Assembly: GCA_015146655.1 (NCBI GenBank)
Contig: VKHL01000009.1
Location: 186,001-250,000 of the forward strand
DNA length: 64,000 nt
Origin: Ochromonas danica
Taxonomy: Eukaryota; Sar; Chrysophyceae; Chromulinales; Chromulinaceae
Direction: 5' to 3'
Translations under genes and position numbers: made by a program
Notes under the pieces: generated by a model
The model's input: the letters and a program-made list of their open reading frames with translations, nothing else
The model's database searches: none
What the model was told of the DNA's origin: nothing
Part shown: one piece after another, positions 44,801 to 56,062 of the stretch
How positions within the stretch are numbered: position 1 is the first letter of the stretch
How the letters are laid out: every line of letters begins with the position of its first letter

Positions 44801-47800
44801 AATGCTTATCAGACTGCTTTCCCACCAAGACTCTCTGATTCAGGTCAAGAAGTGATTCGATACGGTATTGTCTCTGATCTTGGAAATGGTAATTATTCTG
44901 TGAGGATTTGTCCAGTTATTGCTGGTATTTATGAAATTCATGTTTTGCTCAATGGCCGAGGTGTTTCAAATCAACCTGTTCGTCTTCTTGATCGATTCTA
45001 TTCATTAAATCTGCTCTCTGGTAGAGGTAGTTATACTGGTCAGTATGTGGGAAGATCACCTTCTGAGGTTGTGGTCTCTCATACTGAAGCCAGTGTCATT
45101 ACTAGTACAGTGGAAGGGGAAGGTTTAGTCACTGCAACAACAGCTGTTCCAGCTTATTTCCTTCTTACTGCGAGAGACCCTTATGACAATGTCTTACGTA
45201 CAAGTTATTTAACACCAACCGTATCCCTTCGCTTAGATCTCTCTCCACATGCAAATACTTCTGTTTGGAACTATCAGAATGGTTCCTTCTTGTTGGAGTA
45301 TATACCACAAGTTGCTGGAATAAATAATATCACAGTCTTTGTTAATGGGTTCCAGATTCTTGGTAGTCCATTCTCTGTATTTGTACATGTTGGTAAGACG
45401 AAAGCTAAGTACTCTTATGCCTTTGGGGATGGTTTGGTGCAAGGCACGACTGGCGTCACTTCTTACTTCCAACTGTTTGCTTATGATGGTAATGATAATC
45501 GAGAAGTTTTCTATAATGATACCTTCCTCTTCCAGATCACTGGATCTAATACTATCAATGGAACATTACAACCTTGTCCATGGCCACGAGTTAATCCCCA
45601 TCCAGCTTGTGATCCTTCAGACCTCTTGGGTGGATATTATTTTGGTTCTTTTGTGCCTCTGGTAACAGGAACAATTGAAATTCGTGTATTTTTGAATGAT
45701 TCGGGTGTTTTAGTGGAAATCTCAAATTCACCATTTTATGCACTTATTTCACCAAGTAAAGCCAAGGCAGAAAACTCAGATGTGTCAGGTAATCATCATC
45801 TATTTCATGCGATATGTTCATAACCCGACAAGATGCTCACACAGTCTTTCCCCTCTAATGTTGTCAGGTGTGTTGTATGACAACGTCGCTGGCCAATGGG
45901 CAGATGTCTCTATTCAATTGCGGGACTACTTCGGCAACAAGTTGATCAAAAGTGGAGGTGAATTAGAGTTAGCTCTGATAGGAGTTGCTGCAGAATGGGG
46001 AACTGTTCAACCTTTCAACATTCAACAAGGACTACCCAATCAATACAATTACAAAGGTGATTGCACCCTGATATCATCCTCTGTTGTTTTGCAGTTGACT
46101 TAACTATATTGGTTATTATGCAATAGGTTTCTACTATCCAGGATACCCTATCTACTATGGCAATGTTGTCGATCATCTGGATGGGAGTTACACTCTTTCC
46201 TATCGTGCAGAACAAACAGGACAATATGTATTACGCCTAGCGTTGGCTGAGAAAGGACTTAATGTGACCTATTTCAATGATACTCATTTCGGGTTATTGG
46301 TTGATGGTAGTTTTACATCAGAGGAGTTTATTTTATCGTTAAAAGGTCGACCTGTTAACTATGGAAGCAGTTGGTCATGGACGGGAGATCTGGGTGGGCC
46401 TCCTGGTACTGATGGTAATCGAGGTTATGACACTTACTATGGCAAATACGTCTCTTTGGTCGCGGACAACATTTCTGTTGATCTTTCCTATCTTAGCCCC
46501 TATGACAGAGAGTACATCACCAATGGCATCAACCATAGTCAATATGATCATTTCCGTCAACAGTATTGGAGTGCTCGTTGGACTGGAATGATTACACCCA
46601 CTGTGGCTGAGATGCATAAGTTCTCCGTTGAACTGGATGAAAATAGTGAATTGCGAATGTGGATTGGTGGGTTAGGCTTGGAAACCAACATGTCCTATTG
46701 TGGAGATCTTGTACTCAATGTTACTGCAAGTAGACGAAATCTGATTGGATATTATAACTTCACCAATATGAAACATCGTGAAATAGTGGTTGAGTTGATT
46801 CATTATCGTGGTGATGCTCATCTTGCAATGTTTTGGGAGACTATGACAATGCAGAAAGTAGCAATTCCATCATCAGCTTTCACTCATTGGAGGAATATCT
46901 CTCATTACAACACTACTATTCACCCTGCTACCTTGTGTTCAAGTTGTTCCACTGTTTGGGGAAATGCTCTAGTGAATGCCACTGTTGGACATGATCAATC
47001 TTTCCTTCTTTATGCACGTGATATCTTTGGAAATCTTCTTCAAAAAGGAGGATCAGGTCCAAGCATGTTAGCTGTTGGGAATGATGGAGTAGTCTTCAGA
47101 GGTAAAATAGTGGATTATGGCAACTCAACGTATCTGGTGCGATATTATTCGACACGATCTGGTATCTTCCGCATGTACGTCACTGTAGGATGTTGTCCTC
47201 CATCACCTTCGATAGGTTATTTATCAGAATTGCAAGAAATGAGTCCATTGCTTGTTGAAGGATCGCCTTTCCTGCTCACTATTCAACCCGATGCCTTAGC
47301 AGTAGAACGTTGTGTTGCTACAGGGAAAGGATTGATTGGTGGACATACAGGAGAGTTATTAAACTTCACTATTTCTCATAGAGATCGATATAATAACCCT
47401 ACTACCATCGATCCCACTAGTCTGTTGGTCCAAGTGATTATCAAAGATAGTTTCAATGGTGATTTGATTCTTCCTTCTTTCTTACAGATTAATAAATCAT
47501 CTTCTTCAACAATTATTGCCTATCAAGTCACACATGCTGGGATACTTTCATTTGCTGTTCAATTCTCAACTACTGGAGAAAATGGCTTTAAATATATGAT
47601 AGGTTCTCCCTTCTCAGTCTTGATCAGTCCATTCCTGCCTGCACCAGAGATGACAATTTGTCGTGGTCTTGGTATCAAACAAGCTGCTGTCAATCGTACC
47701 ACAAACTTTGAAATAGCTTTACGTGATCAATATGGGAATGGAATTAGTGTAGGGGGAGCCAAATTATTCGTGCGCTTGATTGGCGATGCCAACTTCACAT

Positions 47801-48471
47801 CGAATAGCCTGACTGTTGTTCCTGCTTGTAGAGATAATCTGAATGGGAAATATGCGTGCTACTATATGCCAGGATATGCTAGTGGACCTCATCTTCTGAT
47901 TGTTAAGTTATTGCATCAACCACTGGGCCATCCTGGAGGAGCAGGTTTGATTGGCAAGTACTTTGACTCGCCACAAGGTGCACTCTTGGCTAAAGATGAG
48001 TTAGCACGTGCTATTCGAACAGATCCAAAGGTTCAATTTGTATGGAATCGTGATGATGGAATTATACCATTATACTCTAATACTCCTTCTTCCAGTACAG
48101 TGGAGGTGCAAAGGCAGCTCTTTCTTGGTCAATCTGTACGATGGGAAGGATATTTGAGTGCACCAAGAGATGACCTCTTCTCTATCAAAGCCAATGCAGT
48201 AAATATGAATGTTTCGATCTTTCTTGATGAGGAGTTGATGTTTGATAATTGGCGGCAGATTAGTCGATCAAGAACATTGTTAACATCATCAAGTTATACT
48301 TTGCGAATCATTGCCACTGTGGATGAAAGTATTGCCAGCGGAGAAACTATTGCAATTGATCTACGCTGGTCTACACCAACTCTACCCGAGAGGTCTATCT
48401 CTCAATTCTTTCTGTATGAAGAAGCGACAGACGTCAACCACTCTCCTTTTCCAATCACTGTCAGTGCGTAA
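41857..48471 (+). CDS. Giant secreted Cys-rich/Calx-beta/PA14/filamin-repeat protein
   Basis: Six exons (41857..42586, 42648..43067, 43182..44608, 44690..45788, 45868..46056, 46127..48471; introns 61-114 nt) join in phase to 2,069 residues. Order: signal peptide (LSILFLLLFFWISNVSS); EGF/furin-like Cys-rich region (CSGAGTCNYNNGTCSC and similar); a Calx-beta domain around the second intron (TILDDNLVEENEVFQVVLE); a PA14 domain (~43.65-44.03 kb, DADDYARLWVDGKLLLDH); filamin-type immunoglobulin repeats, each ending in an SPFYVEVSP-like strand; a PTSAPT linker; a second PA14 (~46.46-46.9 kb); more filamin repeats; and a third PA14-like domain at the C-terminus. No membrane anchor follows. Such domain mixes bind glycans and build cell-surface or extracellular matrices, so a cell-coat or adhesion role is inferred. 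Many N-x-S/T sites fit secretion. Confidence 0.88.
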
Positions 48472-48727
48472 TGCTCACCTTCATTAATTATGTCTATATA
48501 ACTGTAAATGCTATTTTTAATATAAAGGCTACCATACATGAACCCACTCGCCCATCCTTTTGATATCAACATTGATGTCTCGACGCTTAGTAGCTGCTGA
48601 TGTCTTCAATACAACAACATAAATTGAACAATCCACAACCGAGTGTTGGGGAAATTCTCGAAAAAGAGTGGTTTGTTGAGCGATCAATACGACTTTCAGT
48701 GTGTTCTGTTGAAGTCCAAAATCGATC

Positions 48728-49711
48728 ATGATGGCCTTCTTTACTGCCTATCTAACAGTAACAGCTTTACTACTCTTTGAAAGTAGTTACGCTTCTTATC
48801 ATGCCTTTAATCCTGACCATTATGTTGAGAAACTTTATCAACACTATCAAAAGGATCTTGTTGGGTTGCATGCTCTAATGGATGAGTGGACCAACTTGAA
48901 CAAAACGTCTTTGGTTAATATTTGCCATGCTCATATGGCCATCGAAGAAACAGAGCTGCTCTATATGCGTGTTCGTACTGCGAAGCCACGTCTTGTCTTC
49001 GAGCTTGGCCCTGCTTGTGGATGGTCGTCACAAGCCATTCTGTTGGCCTTGGAACACAACCAACAGGGGGAGCTGTACTCATATGACATGGAGAGAAAGG
49101 CTCCGCTTGTCATAGGCGCATTGTCTAAAGGTAAGGTCTTATCCAAGCGGTGGGTCTTCACGGAGGGACTGGTGCAGAATACGTACCAGGCGAAGACTTG
49201 GGACTTCGTCTATATCGATGCTCTGCATGAGAATCACTTCTCGAGATGGTATGTGGATCATATCTTGGTTCCTCTCACTCAGAGATCATACCCAGCACAC
49301 ACTACGCCACTCCTCCCCGTACAGATTCACGACATCTACAATCCCTTCCTCATTCCTGGGGGATATATGCAGTGTGTGAAAAATTCGGCGACGATCTCAG
49401 GAATTGTGGAGGAGATCGCGTGCTTGGAAGAGGTGACGCGTAAGGTCGTCTCTGAAGATGCGGGAGTGATGACGACGACGTCCATGCGCAATGTGATGTA
49501 TGGAGCAGACGCAGTATCTGGAGAAGGAAGCATGGTTCTGGACTTTATTGCGTTTCATCATGATCATATCAGTTATGTCTTCACCATATCTCCATTTCGT
49601 AATTTGGCTTTGTTGAAGAGTGTACTTGCTATTCGCGAGTCATTGAAAATCGGAGAAGGTCTGAAGACAGAATATAACAAGTACAATCCCAGTATATTCT
49701 TCCATATGTAA
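48728..49711 (+). CDS. Secreted class I methyltransferase-like protein, copy 3
   Basis: 327 residues, single exon, starting at ATG 48728 (a second Met follows directly). It has the same signal peptide plus SAM-methyltransferase-like layout as copies 1 and 2 about 15 kb away: FELGPACGWSSQ, WDFVYIDALHENH, IHDIYNPFLIPGGYM. The first ~75 residues differ at many positions (AYHAFNPDHYVEK-type against SHHGFNTTHYVEK), whereas the central 700 bp is very close at the DNA level. This patchwork fits partial gene conversion or selection for a varied N-terminus. Substrate unknown. Confidence 0.75.
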   Translation: MMAFFTAYLTVTALLLFESSYASYHAFNPDHYVEKLYQHYQKDLVGLHALMDEWTNLNKTSLVNICHAHMAIEETELLYMRVRTAKPRLVFELGPACGWSSQAILLALEHNQQGELYSYDMERKAPLVIGALSKGKVLSKRWVFTEGLVQNTYQAKTWDFVYIDALHENHFSRWYVDHILVPLTQRSYPAHTTPLLPVQIHDIYNPFLIPGGYMQCVKNSATISGIVEEIACLEEVTRKVVSEDAGVMTTTSMRNVMYGADAVSGEGSMVLDFIAFHHDHISYVFTISPFRNLALLKSVLAIRESLKIGEGLKTEYNKYNPSIFFHM

Positions 49712-49885
49712 TTTTCTGGTATGGTACGGGTACGGATTATTCTAATTGGTTTTACAGTCTTTACAGACAGGCTGTGCTTTACAATGGATCCATTCAGTGG
49801 TGCACTTAGATTAATCTATCGCAAACGGTGCCTGGATAATTTTGTTATTGGAAGTTGATTCGCATTAAAACGTTTTACAAATGTT

Positions 49886-51111
49886 CTACCCTTGAAATTC
49901 AGTCTTTGTGCCTGTCATCATACCATACTCCATCAAGCCTTTCTTAAAAGACTTGTGCATGCGAACAAGAGTGAGTCCATCTCTGAAAGTCTTCCACCAG
50001 ACTTTAGGTCTGCTGAAAACTGGCCAAGGATCAAACACACCCACCCAGATAGAATGCAACCAACTTGCAATGGTGGGTACCGTCCAATCATCTGTCTTGA
50101 TGCTGACCAGCTTGTTGGTGTTATCCATGATCTTACGATAAGCATCAATAGAGATGAAATAAGGATGTGTCCATTCAGAGTAGAGGAAGTTCAACATCTT
50201 CTGTTCTTCACTAGTAAAAGACTTTTGAGAATCATCTCTTTGACACCAAGTAGCAATTACAATCTTTCCCCCAGGCTTCAATACTCTCACCATTTCCTCG
50301 ACATATTTCTTCTTGTCTGGCATATGCTCACCACTTTCACAAGCCCAAACCAAATCAAACGTATTAGAAGGATATTGCATTTCAAGGGCATCCATGACCT
50401 TAAATTCAACATTTGATATTCCTTGTTGTTTTGCAAGCTGCTGGCCTCTCTGCACTTGCATGGAAGACAGTGTGATGCCAGTCACCTGAGCATCAGAACC
50501 AAACTTCTTGGCCAAAAACCTGTAAGTACGAATACCACTCAAATGAGCGAAGTACAACGAATTTCGACATATCTCAGAGATTTATTACCTAGAAGTACCA
50601 CCAATTCCGCAACCAACATCGAGCACTTTGAAAGGCTGACCAGGTTGTGGCTGGAAACCAGAAAACTTCAACATTTCATCAATGAAGTCATACTTAGCCT
50701 GAATGAAATCCTTCTTTGGAGGAAGCAAGTCATTGCCTCTCCGCTCCTTCTCTCTAACAAGTAGACAGCTAGTGAGTACAACCAGGCAAAAGGCAGTCAA
50801 CAGACTATCAGTAGTCCATCACTGCTACTAACCCATAGTATCCCAAGTGGATATGCTCTCCCCAGTAGTGCTCAAGGATTCCCTCCTAAGTCAAAACAAA
50901 CGAATGAATCAACATAATCTCCTTTCCAGGTGCATCAGAAGAGAGACGACTCACAGAAGCCCAAGCATCATATTCTCTGCCCACGGAATTCTCCTCTTTG
51001 CTGTAGGTGCGAGAAGGTGTCCATAGAACACGATTGAGAAACCTGCAGCGAACAAAGTAATGACAAGCCATGTTGATCAGAAGATGGTCATTGGAATAGG
51101 GCAGAGAGCAA

Positions 51112-51180
<69 letters not shown>

Positions 51181-51489
51181 AGATCTCACGTGTAAAGTGC
51201 TGCCAACAAGACCGCCAAACTGCCCAGAGTAGCGGCTTTGCTGCCCAAGATAGCACCTGAAAACACTTCTGAGTTAGCATTAAAGGGGAAGAAATGCAAT
51301 GTCTGATGACTTACTTTCAAACCCTTTCAGTGTGAAAGCAGTTTTTCGTTGTTGTAAGACAGAGGGCTGCTGCTGGAGAAGAGGAAGATTGGCACGAGAT
51401 GGATGTCTCGCAATAATCCTATGAGGAGCATGGAAAGCACATACTTGTCCAATGAAGAGAATAATAACTAGAAGAAGAAAGCAACGCAT
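49886..51489 (-). CDS. Gamma-tocopherol methyltransferase-like, plastid-targeted
   Basis: Six exons (51315..51489, 51190..51256, 50955..51042, 50833..50885, 50589..50753, 49886..50519) with introns of 58-147 nt give 393 residues. The N-terminus is a signal peptide (CFLLLVIILFIGQVC) followed by AFHAPHRIIARHPSR, which fits the ochrophyte two-part plastid leader (signal peptide, Phe at the cleavage site, basic transit peptide). A second hydrophobic stretch follows (LGSLAVLLAALY). The enzyme part has ILEHYWGEHIHLGYYG, SAM motif I VLDVGCGIGG, and DLVWACESGEHMPDK, typical of the gamma-TMT / MPBQ methyltransferase family. It methylates tocopherol or plastoquinone precursors with SAM at plastid membranes. 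Which of the two substrates it prefers cannot be decided here. Confidence 0.9.
51112..51179. repeat. (GA)n microsatellite inside an intron
   Basis: About 68 bp of GA dinucleotides with one GGG interruption lies in the 147-nt second intron of the methyltransferase gene. On the gene's sense strand it reads (CT)n and sits next to the donor rather than the acceptor, making this the longest intron of the gene. Confidence 0.95.
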
Positions 51490-51574
51490 TTCTTCGCTCT
51501 ATGCAATCTATAGTTTCTTCTCTATTTGTTGGGCAAAGTGCATCCTTTCGCTTCACCAGCTCAGTCGGACCAGT

Positions 51575-51627
51575 CTTATTAAGTTAACGACATGTTAACC
51601 TGGTCAACATGTCGTTAACTTAATAAG
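51575..51627. repeat. Perfect palindrome, 22-bp arms
   Basis: Arms 51575..51596 and 51606..51627 are exact reverse complements around a 9-nt spacer. The arm contains TTAAGTTAAC and GACATGTT. It lies just upstream of the methyltransferase start on the minus strand. Confidence 0.95.
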
Positions 51628-52073
51628 TTTCAAGCCTCAGGGGCAACATTTGACTCCAAGATCGGATCGGACTGGGAAGACCTTTTACCCTTATGTCGCG
51701 AGATCCGATTCCACCTGCTTGGAAGCTTTTTGATTCATTCTGAATCTGATGCCCACATCTGGAAAATTGATTCTATATGTGGGAAATGGCACCACTGTGC
51801 AAATGGGCTCTCCCACGACATTGTTGGGGAAATAAAAGAAGCACTAAACTTGAAAAAGTTCACTTTATTGTCTGACATGGTGAACATTCATTTGACGATG
51901 ATCCAGCATTGAGTGAAGCAGATGCGTCAAAGAAACAACCGCACTAGGTTAGTGGGCCTCTGGGGATAGTGTGCATTTCCATCCACAGTACCGGGCAGTA
52001 CGGGCGAGGCTGCGTCTGTCAAGGATTTTCTCCTTCACAGTGCCCAGTCAACATCCGGGGATTATATGCTGTT

Positions 52074-52198
52074 CTACGTCGCTGACAAGAAGGCCTCATA
52101 TTCTCATACAACTGAGTATCAGATCCGGAAGCTGTCCATCAGCTTCCGGATCTGATACTCAGTTGTATGAGAATATGAGGCCTTCTTGTCAGCGACGT
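52074..52198. repeat. Perfect 60-bp inverted repeat with 5-nt loop
   Basis: Left arm 52074..52133 and right arm 52139..52198 are exact reverse complements, separated only by TCCAT. A transcript across it would fold into a 60-bp hairpin. It does not lie in any recognised gene. A fold-back element, a small-RNA precursor, or an assembly/cloning artefact are all possible. Confidence 0.95.
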
Positions 52199-53327
52199 AT
52201 AAAAATTGTGTATGACACTATTGCTGATGCTGCTGGCGTCACTGCCGATGTACCCAAGAAGAGGCCCAGAGAAGCCAAGCTGCCCTATCAGCGGCAGTAT
52301 TCCCCCCTGTTTTAATTTTCGACAGTCTTCCTCTGAACAGATTTCTCATACCGAGCAAAAGAAGGAGGGTATGGATGTGAATGATGAGGACGATGATATC
52401 GAGAGGAGGGTACTGAACAGCTGGGCCCTTCAACATCAACGTCAACACTATTATCCCGCTTTCCCAGCCTTCTGAGGAGAAGAAGCTCTTCAAGACTCTC
52501 AGCGAAGCAAAGAGATTAAGCGTGGCGATGAAGCTGCTGAAGAGTCTTTGGTAGACACTGGGCGAACTACATGACCTGCACCTAGATCCCTGCACTGCTG
52601 AGGGTGAGAACAACATGCCCACTGTGACCTACTTAGGCCGACTCACACTGTCTATGCTGATCTACGACAACAAGGACGACCAGCCTGATAGAGTAAAGGC
52701 GAAGTTGATGAAGCGGAATGATGGAACTGCAGCTGCCACTAGTTCTGCTCCAGTTTATGCCAAGGCTGATGAACAAAGATTAAGTGGAGCGGGCAAAGGT
52801 GAGAGTGAGCTATGAACAGTTTGAAAGAGTTGTAGCTGCGACTATGATGATGATGATGGGGGAAAGTCTGAGAGGAGCAAAGGAGCTGTTGCAAATGATA
52901 GGGTAGTGGCTACCAGTGTAGTAGCTACAGTGTGTAGCAATGAACTTCAATGTTCTTAAGTTTTTACAGTTTACTACAACCCATTGAACGGAAAGGCGTG
53001 CGAGGACTGCACAACACTTAAATCACGCAATTATCTTACACACATACCTCTAGCCCACACTACTCCCAATTACTATCTTCTTAGTGATAATCCTCATCAG
53101 AGGATATCTGGATCCAGCTCCTAAACAGACTGCTTCCACAGCGGAGACGCTACCACAGATGGACCAACTGACCCTCCACACAGGAGTCTCGATGATGCAC
53201 AGCTGCATAGGTTCCCAAGTATCCTTCTCATTCTGTTTCCAAATGAAGAAGTTTCTGTCTTCGCTGCACCTGCCAATGTCATCAACTCCTTGATGACTGC
53301 TGCTCTGCCTAACCTCTTTCAGCGCCC

Positions 53328-53617
53328 CGAGAAAACAAACTTCAACAGAGCATCGCAGAATTTGTAGGTGTCAAGTTGGGTAGAAAAAAGTCTCTGAATC
53401 GCCTTCGACTTCAATGGAGGAAATCTATCGCGACCTGGACAATAAGACGCCCTGTAACTTCGTCCTTTCCACCGGAGCTGATCGAACTGGTATGTTGCTG
53501 CGCTTCGCCAAGAAATGTGGCTGTGACGATCGATTGCACATTATCTCTTTGGGCCAGGGTCAAGGTCCCTTCGCCAAACATCTCATCGAGAATGACATCA
53601 TAACATTGTTAAGTTAA
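53328..53617 (+). pseudogene. Dynein heavy chain fragment
   Basis: One frame reads IYRDLDNKTPCNFVLSTGAD, then MLLRFAKKCG and LHIISLGQGQGP, which is the AAA5/AAA6 (D6) region of an axonemal dynein heavy chain. Just upstream, in another frame, LQQSIAEFVGVKLGRK continues the same family. The switch of frame near 53380-53410 and the lack of any other dynein sequence show a broken fragment of about 290 bp. It implies a flagellar dynein gene elsewhere in this genome. Confidence 0.75.
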
Positions 53618-53636
53618 CAGTATTGTTAAGTTAACT
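53605..53636. repeat. Tandem pair of TTGTTAAGTTAAC units
   Basis: Two 15-bp copies (53605.. and 53622..) with two bases between. They share the TTAAGTTAAC core with the palindrome at 51.58 kb. Confidence 0.85.
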
Positions 53637-53758
53637 GTCTCCCTCTCTGATCCCTTCCATTGGCAAGAGAGAAGAAGGTGTCCTTCTTGACCAGTCAAGT
53701 CAGCAGTCAATCAGTACTTTTCCTGGTCTTGCTCAAAGAGCTCCAGTTGAGACATCCT

Positions 53759-55913
53759 ATGCATAGTGAGAAAAATACATTATTATTTTCTCTTGCTATA
53801 GTATTAATATTATATAGTATGTTTCATCATGGTGTTCATTCCTTCTTAACAATTCAATCATTTTCATTTCTTCCTCGATCGTCTACTACTAGTAGTATCA
53901 TAAAACAACTGCAACAGCGGCATCAACAACAACGAGGATCACATGGCCATTCTCGTGCCTTACGTCAAATCGTCTGTAAAGCTCATTTTACAGATGATGA
54001 TTTATTGACAGAATTGAAAGATTGGCGAAGACGAGCAGCAGATGAACTCCAACGACCTCTCTATCAGATCTTATCCAATCACTTGTTAGAAACCATTGCC
54101 ACTAAAAGACCATCCTCCATGGAACATCTTTCCTTACTACCTGGTATTGGTACGTTTAAACTCAATCGGTATGGCAAGTCGATCCTTGAAATTGTCAAGA
54201 AATATCCCGAGGTGGACTTTGGGGACATTGCTTTACAGGATCATGACCTGATTGACACCTCCACCTTCTGGCAAGATCTCAAACAAACGAGTAAAAAAGC
54301 GAAGTCTTTTTCTTCTTCTTTTTCTTCTTCTTCTTTTTCTTCTTCTTCTTCTTCTTCTACAACAAGGAGAAAAGCCAGTCAAGCAGGTGATGGATCAACT
54401 GGTACTACTGCCAGCAAGAAAACAACCAAACGATCTCTTCGGAAACGTCTGCCAACTATGAGTGATGACAACCTCTCTGAGATGGAAGATGAAGAAGAGA
54501 TCTTACTCGATGATCTCAATGAAGAACAACAAGCTGGTGCAATGAAGATATTATCAGGGCGGAATGTGTTTGTTTCAGGAAGTGCTGGAACTGGTAAGAC
54601 ATTCTTATTACGTTATGCTATACAGGAATTGGTTAAGGTTCATGGCGAAGATGCCGTGGCGGTCACAGCACCTACAGGAATTGCTGCAGTGAATGTAGGT
54701 GGTCAAACAGTTCACAGCTTTGCTGGTATTGGCCTAGGAGAAGGCAGCACCAATTTCTTGATGCGAAAAGTGCTGAAGAATAAGAGTATTATTGAACGAT
54801 GGCAAAGATGCAAAGTTCTTATTATAGATGAAATTTCTATGTTAGATAGACGACTGTTTGAACTTCTAGATGAAATTGCAAGAACAGTTCGTGATAATGA
54901 TTTACCTTTTGGTGGTATTCAACTCATTGCAGTGGGAGATTTCTTTCAATTGCCACCAGTGCAGCCAACAGGAGTTAGGAGCTTTTCTTTCGAGTCGCCT
55001 ATCTGGCAGGCTGCAGGTTTACACTTGCTTGGAGGAACAGTGTATTTAGAGAAAGTTGAAAGACAGTCGGATGAAGAATTTATTAAACAGTTGAATTGGG
55101 TACGATTGGGTGTTCTCACAAATGAGTTCCAGCGGCAGCTGGCCCAGTGCTTGGTTACCCGCAAGCCCAAGCCATCAAATGGTATTGTTCCCACTAAAAT
55201 CTATGCTATCAACAAACAAGTTGATGAAGAGAACACACTTCGTCTATCGGAGTTGCCGGGGGAGATTGTCACCATGCATGCTGATGATAAATGGAGAACT
55301 AAACCAAAGCGAGTAGCTGATGAACGACTTCTACAGGATGGCATTAATAACGTCGCACCTGATGTCATTGAATTAAAAGTGGGAGCTCAAGTGATGCTTT
55401 TGCGCAATCGCAGTCGTCGTACATTTGGTGGAGTGGTGAAACCTTTGGGCTTAAGCCTTGTAAATGGTTCTCGAGGCAAGATTGTGAGCTTCTCCGAGTC
55501 AATTCAACGTCCTGGTCTTATGATTCCCACGGTTTTGTTTGACAATGGTATGAGAACATCAATTGGACCTGTTGAATATGAGTATCATATTCCAGGCATC
55601 GAAGGGTCTATTGTGCGCTATCAAGTTCCTCTCAAATTAGCTTGGTCAGTTACTATCCAGCCTTAGACCATTCATTCTTGATGATTAACAGATGTGCCTA
55701 TTGTTTTATAGGGCCACTACGGTGCACAAAAGTCAAGGATGTACCTTGTCTTGCGCAGAGCTCATGTTAGACAAAACCTTTGACTATGGCCAAGCCTATG
55801 TGGCTTTGTCAAGAGTCAAAAACATGGACGGCCTCTGGTTATCCGCCCCGATCGAGACCAAAAATGTTAAGGCCAACCCTGAAGTTCTGGAGTTTTATGG
55901 CTATGACGAGTAG
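53759..55913 (+). CDS. PIF1: PIF1-family DNA helicase with HRDC domain, organelle-type leader
   Basis: Two exons (53759..55644, 55712..55913; 67-nt intron, phase 2) give 695 residues. ATG 53759 is the first in frame. A hydrophobic leader ([15 protein letters not shown]) is followed by [20 protein letters not shown], a Phe-led Ser/Arg-rich stretch that could be a plastid (ochrophyte-type) leader. An HRDC domain lies at about residues 88-150 ([16 protein letters not shown]), then a poly-Ser tract coded by (TTC)n, then the SF1B helicase: Walker A GSAGTGKT, Walker [20 protein letters not shown], and the C-terminal [11 protein letters not shown] and [12 protein letters not shown]1 helicases unwind G-quadruplexes and act in organellar and nuclear DNA maintenance. 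No Rep domain or transposon ends accompany it, so it is a host gene. Confidence 0.9.
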
Positions 55914-56062
55914 GCATGATTTTAATCATTTTACAAACCGATGATCTTCAAGAAATGAGGGTTTGTCTCTTCACTTGGCGCTGCACTTTACTCAAATTAT
56001 AGTACACATTAATAGAGTTTCCTCATTAAAAGTCGAATGATACTATTCCTTTCCAGAAAAGC

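Larger units (their letters stand above)
51490..53758. other. Gene-poor mosaic region with hairpins and gene debris
   Basis: About 2.2 kb without an intact gene. It starts near a 53-bp palindrome (51575..51627), contains a perfect 60-bp inverted repeat (52074..52198), a dynein heavy chain fragment (53328..53617) and ends with two 15-bp tandem copies of ATTGTTAAGTTAACA-like sequence. Both margins therefore share the core TTAAGTTAAC. Short frames near 52.2-52.8 kb are not recognised. It may be an inserted composite element. Confidence 0.5.

Noticed and set aside
52206-52815. Short frames between the perfect hairpin and the dynein fragment as genes
   Set aside because: No recognisable motif and no supporting splice structure; they may be debris.
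53759-55913. PIF1 helicase as part of a Helitron or other mobile element
   Set aside because: There is no Rep nuclease domain, no Helitron ends, and the gene has a leader, an HRDC domain and a proper intron.
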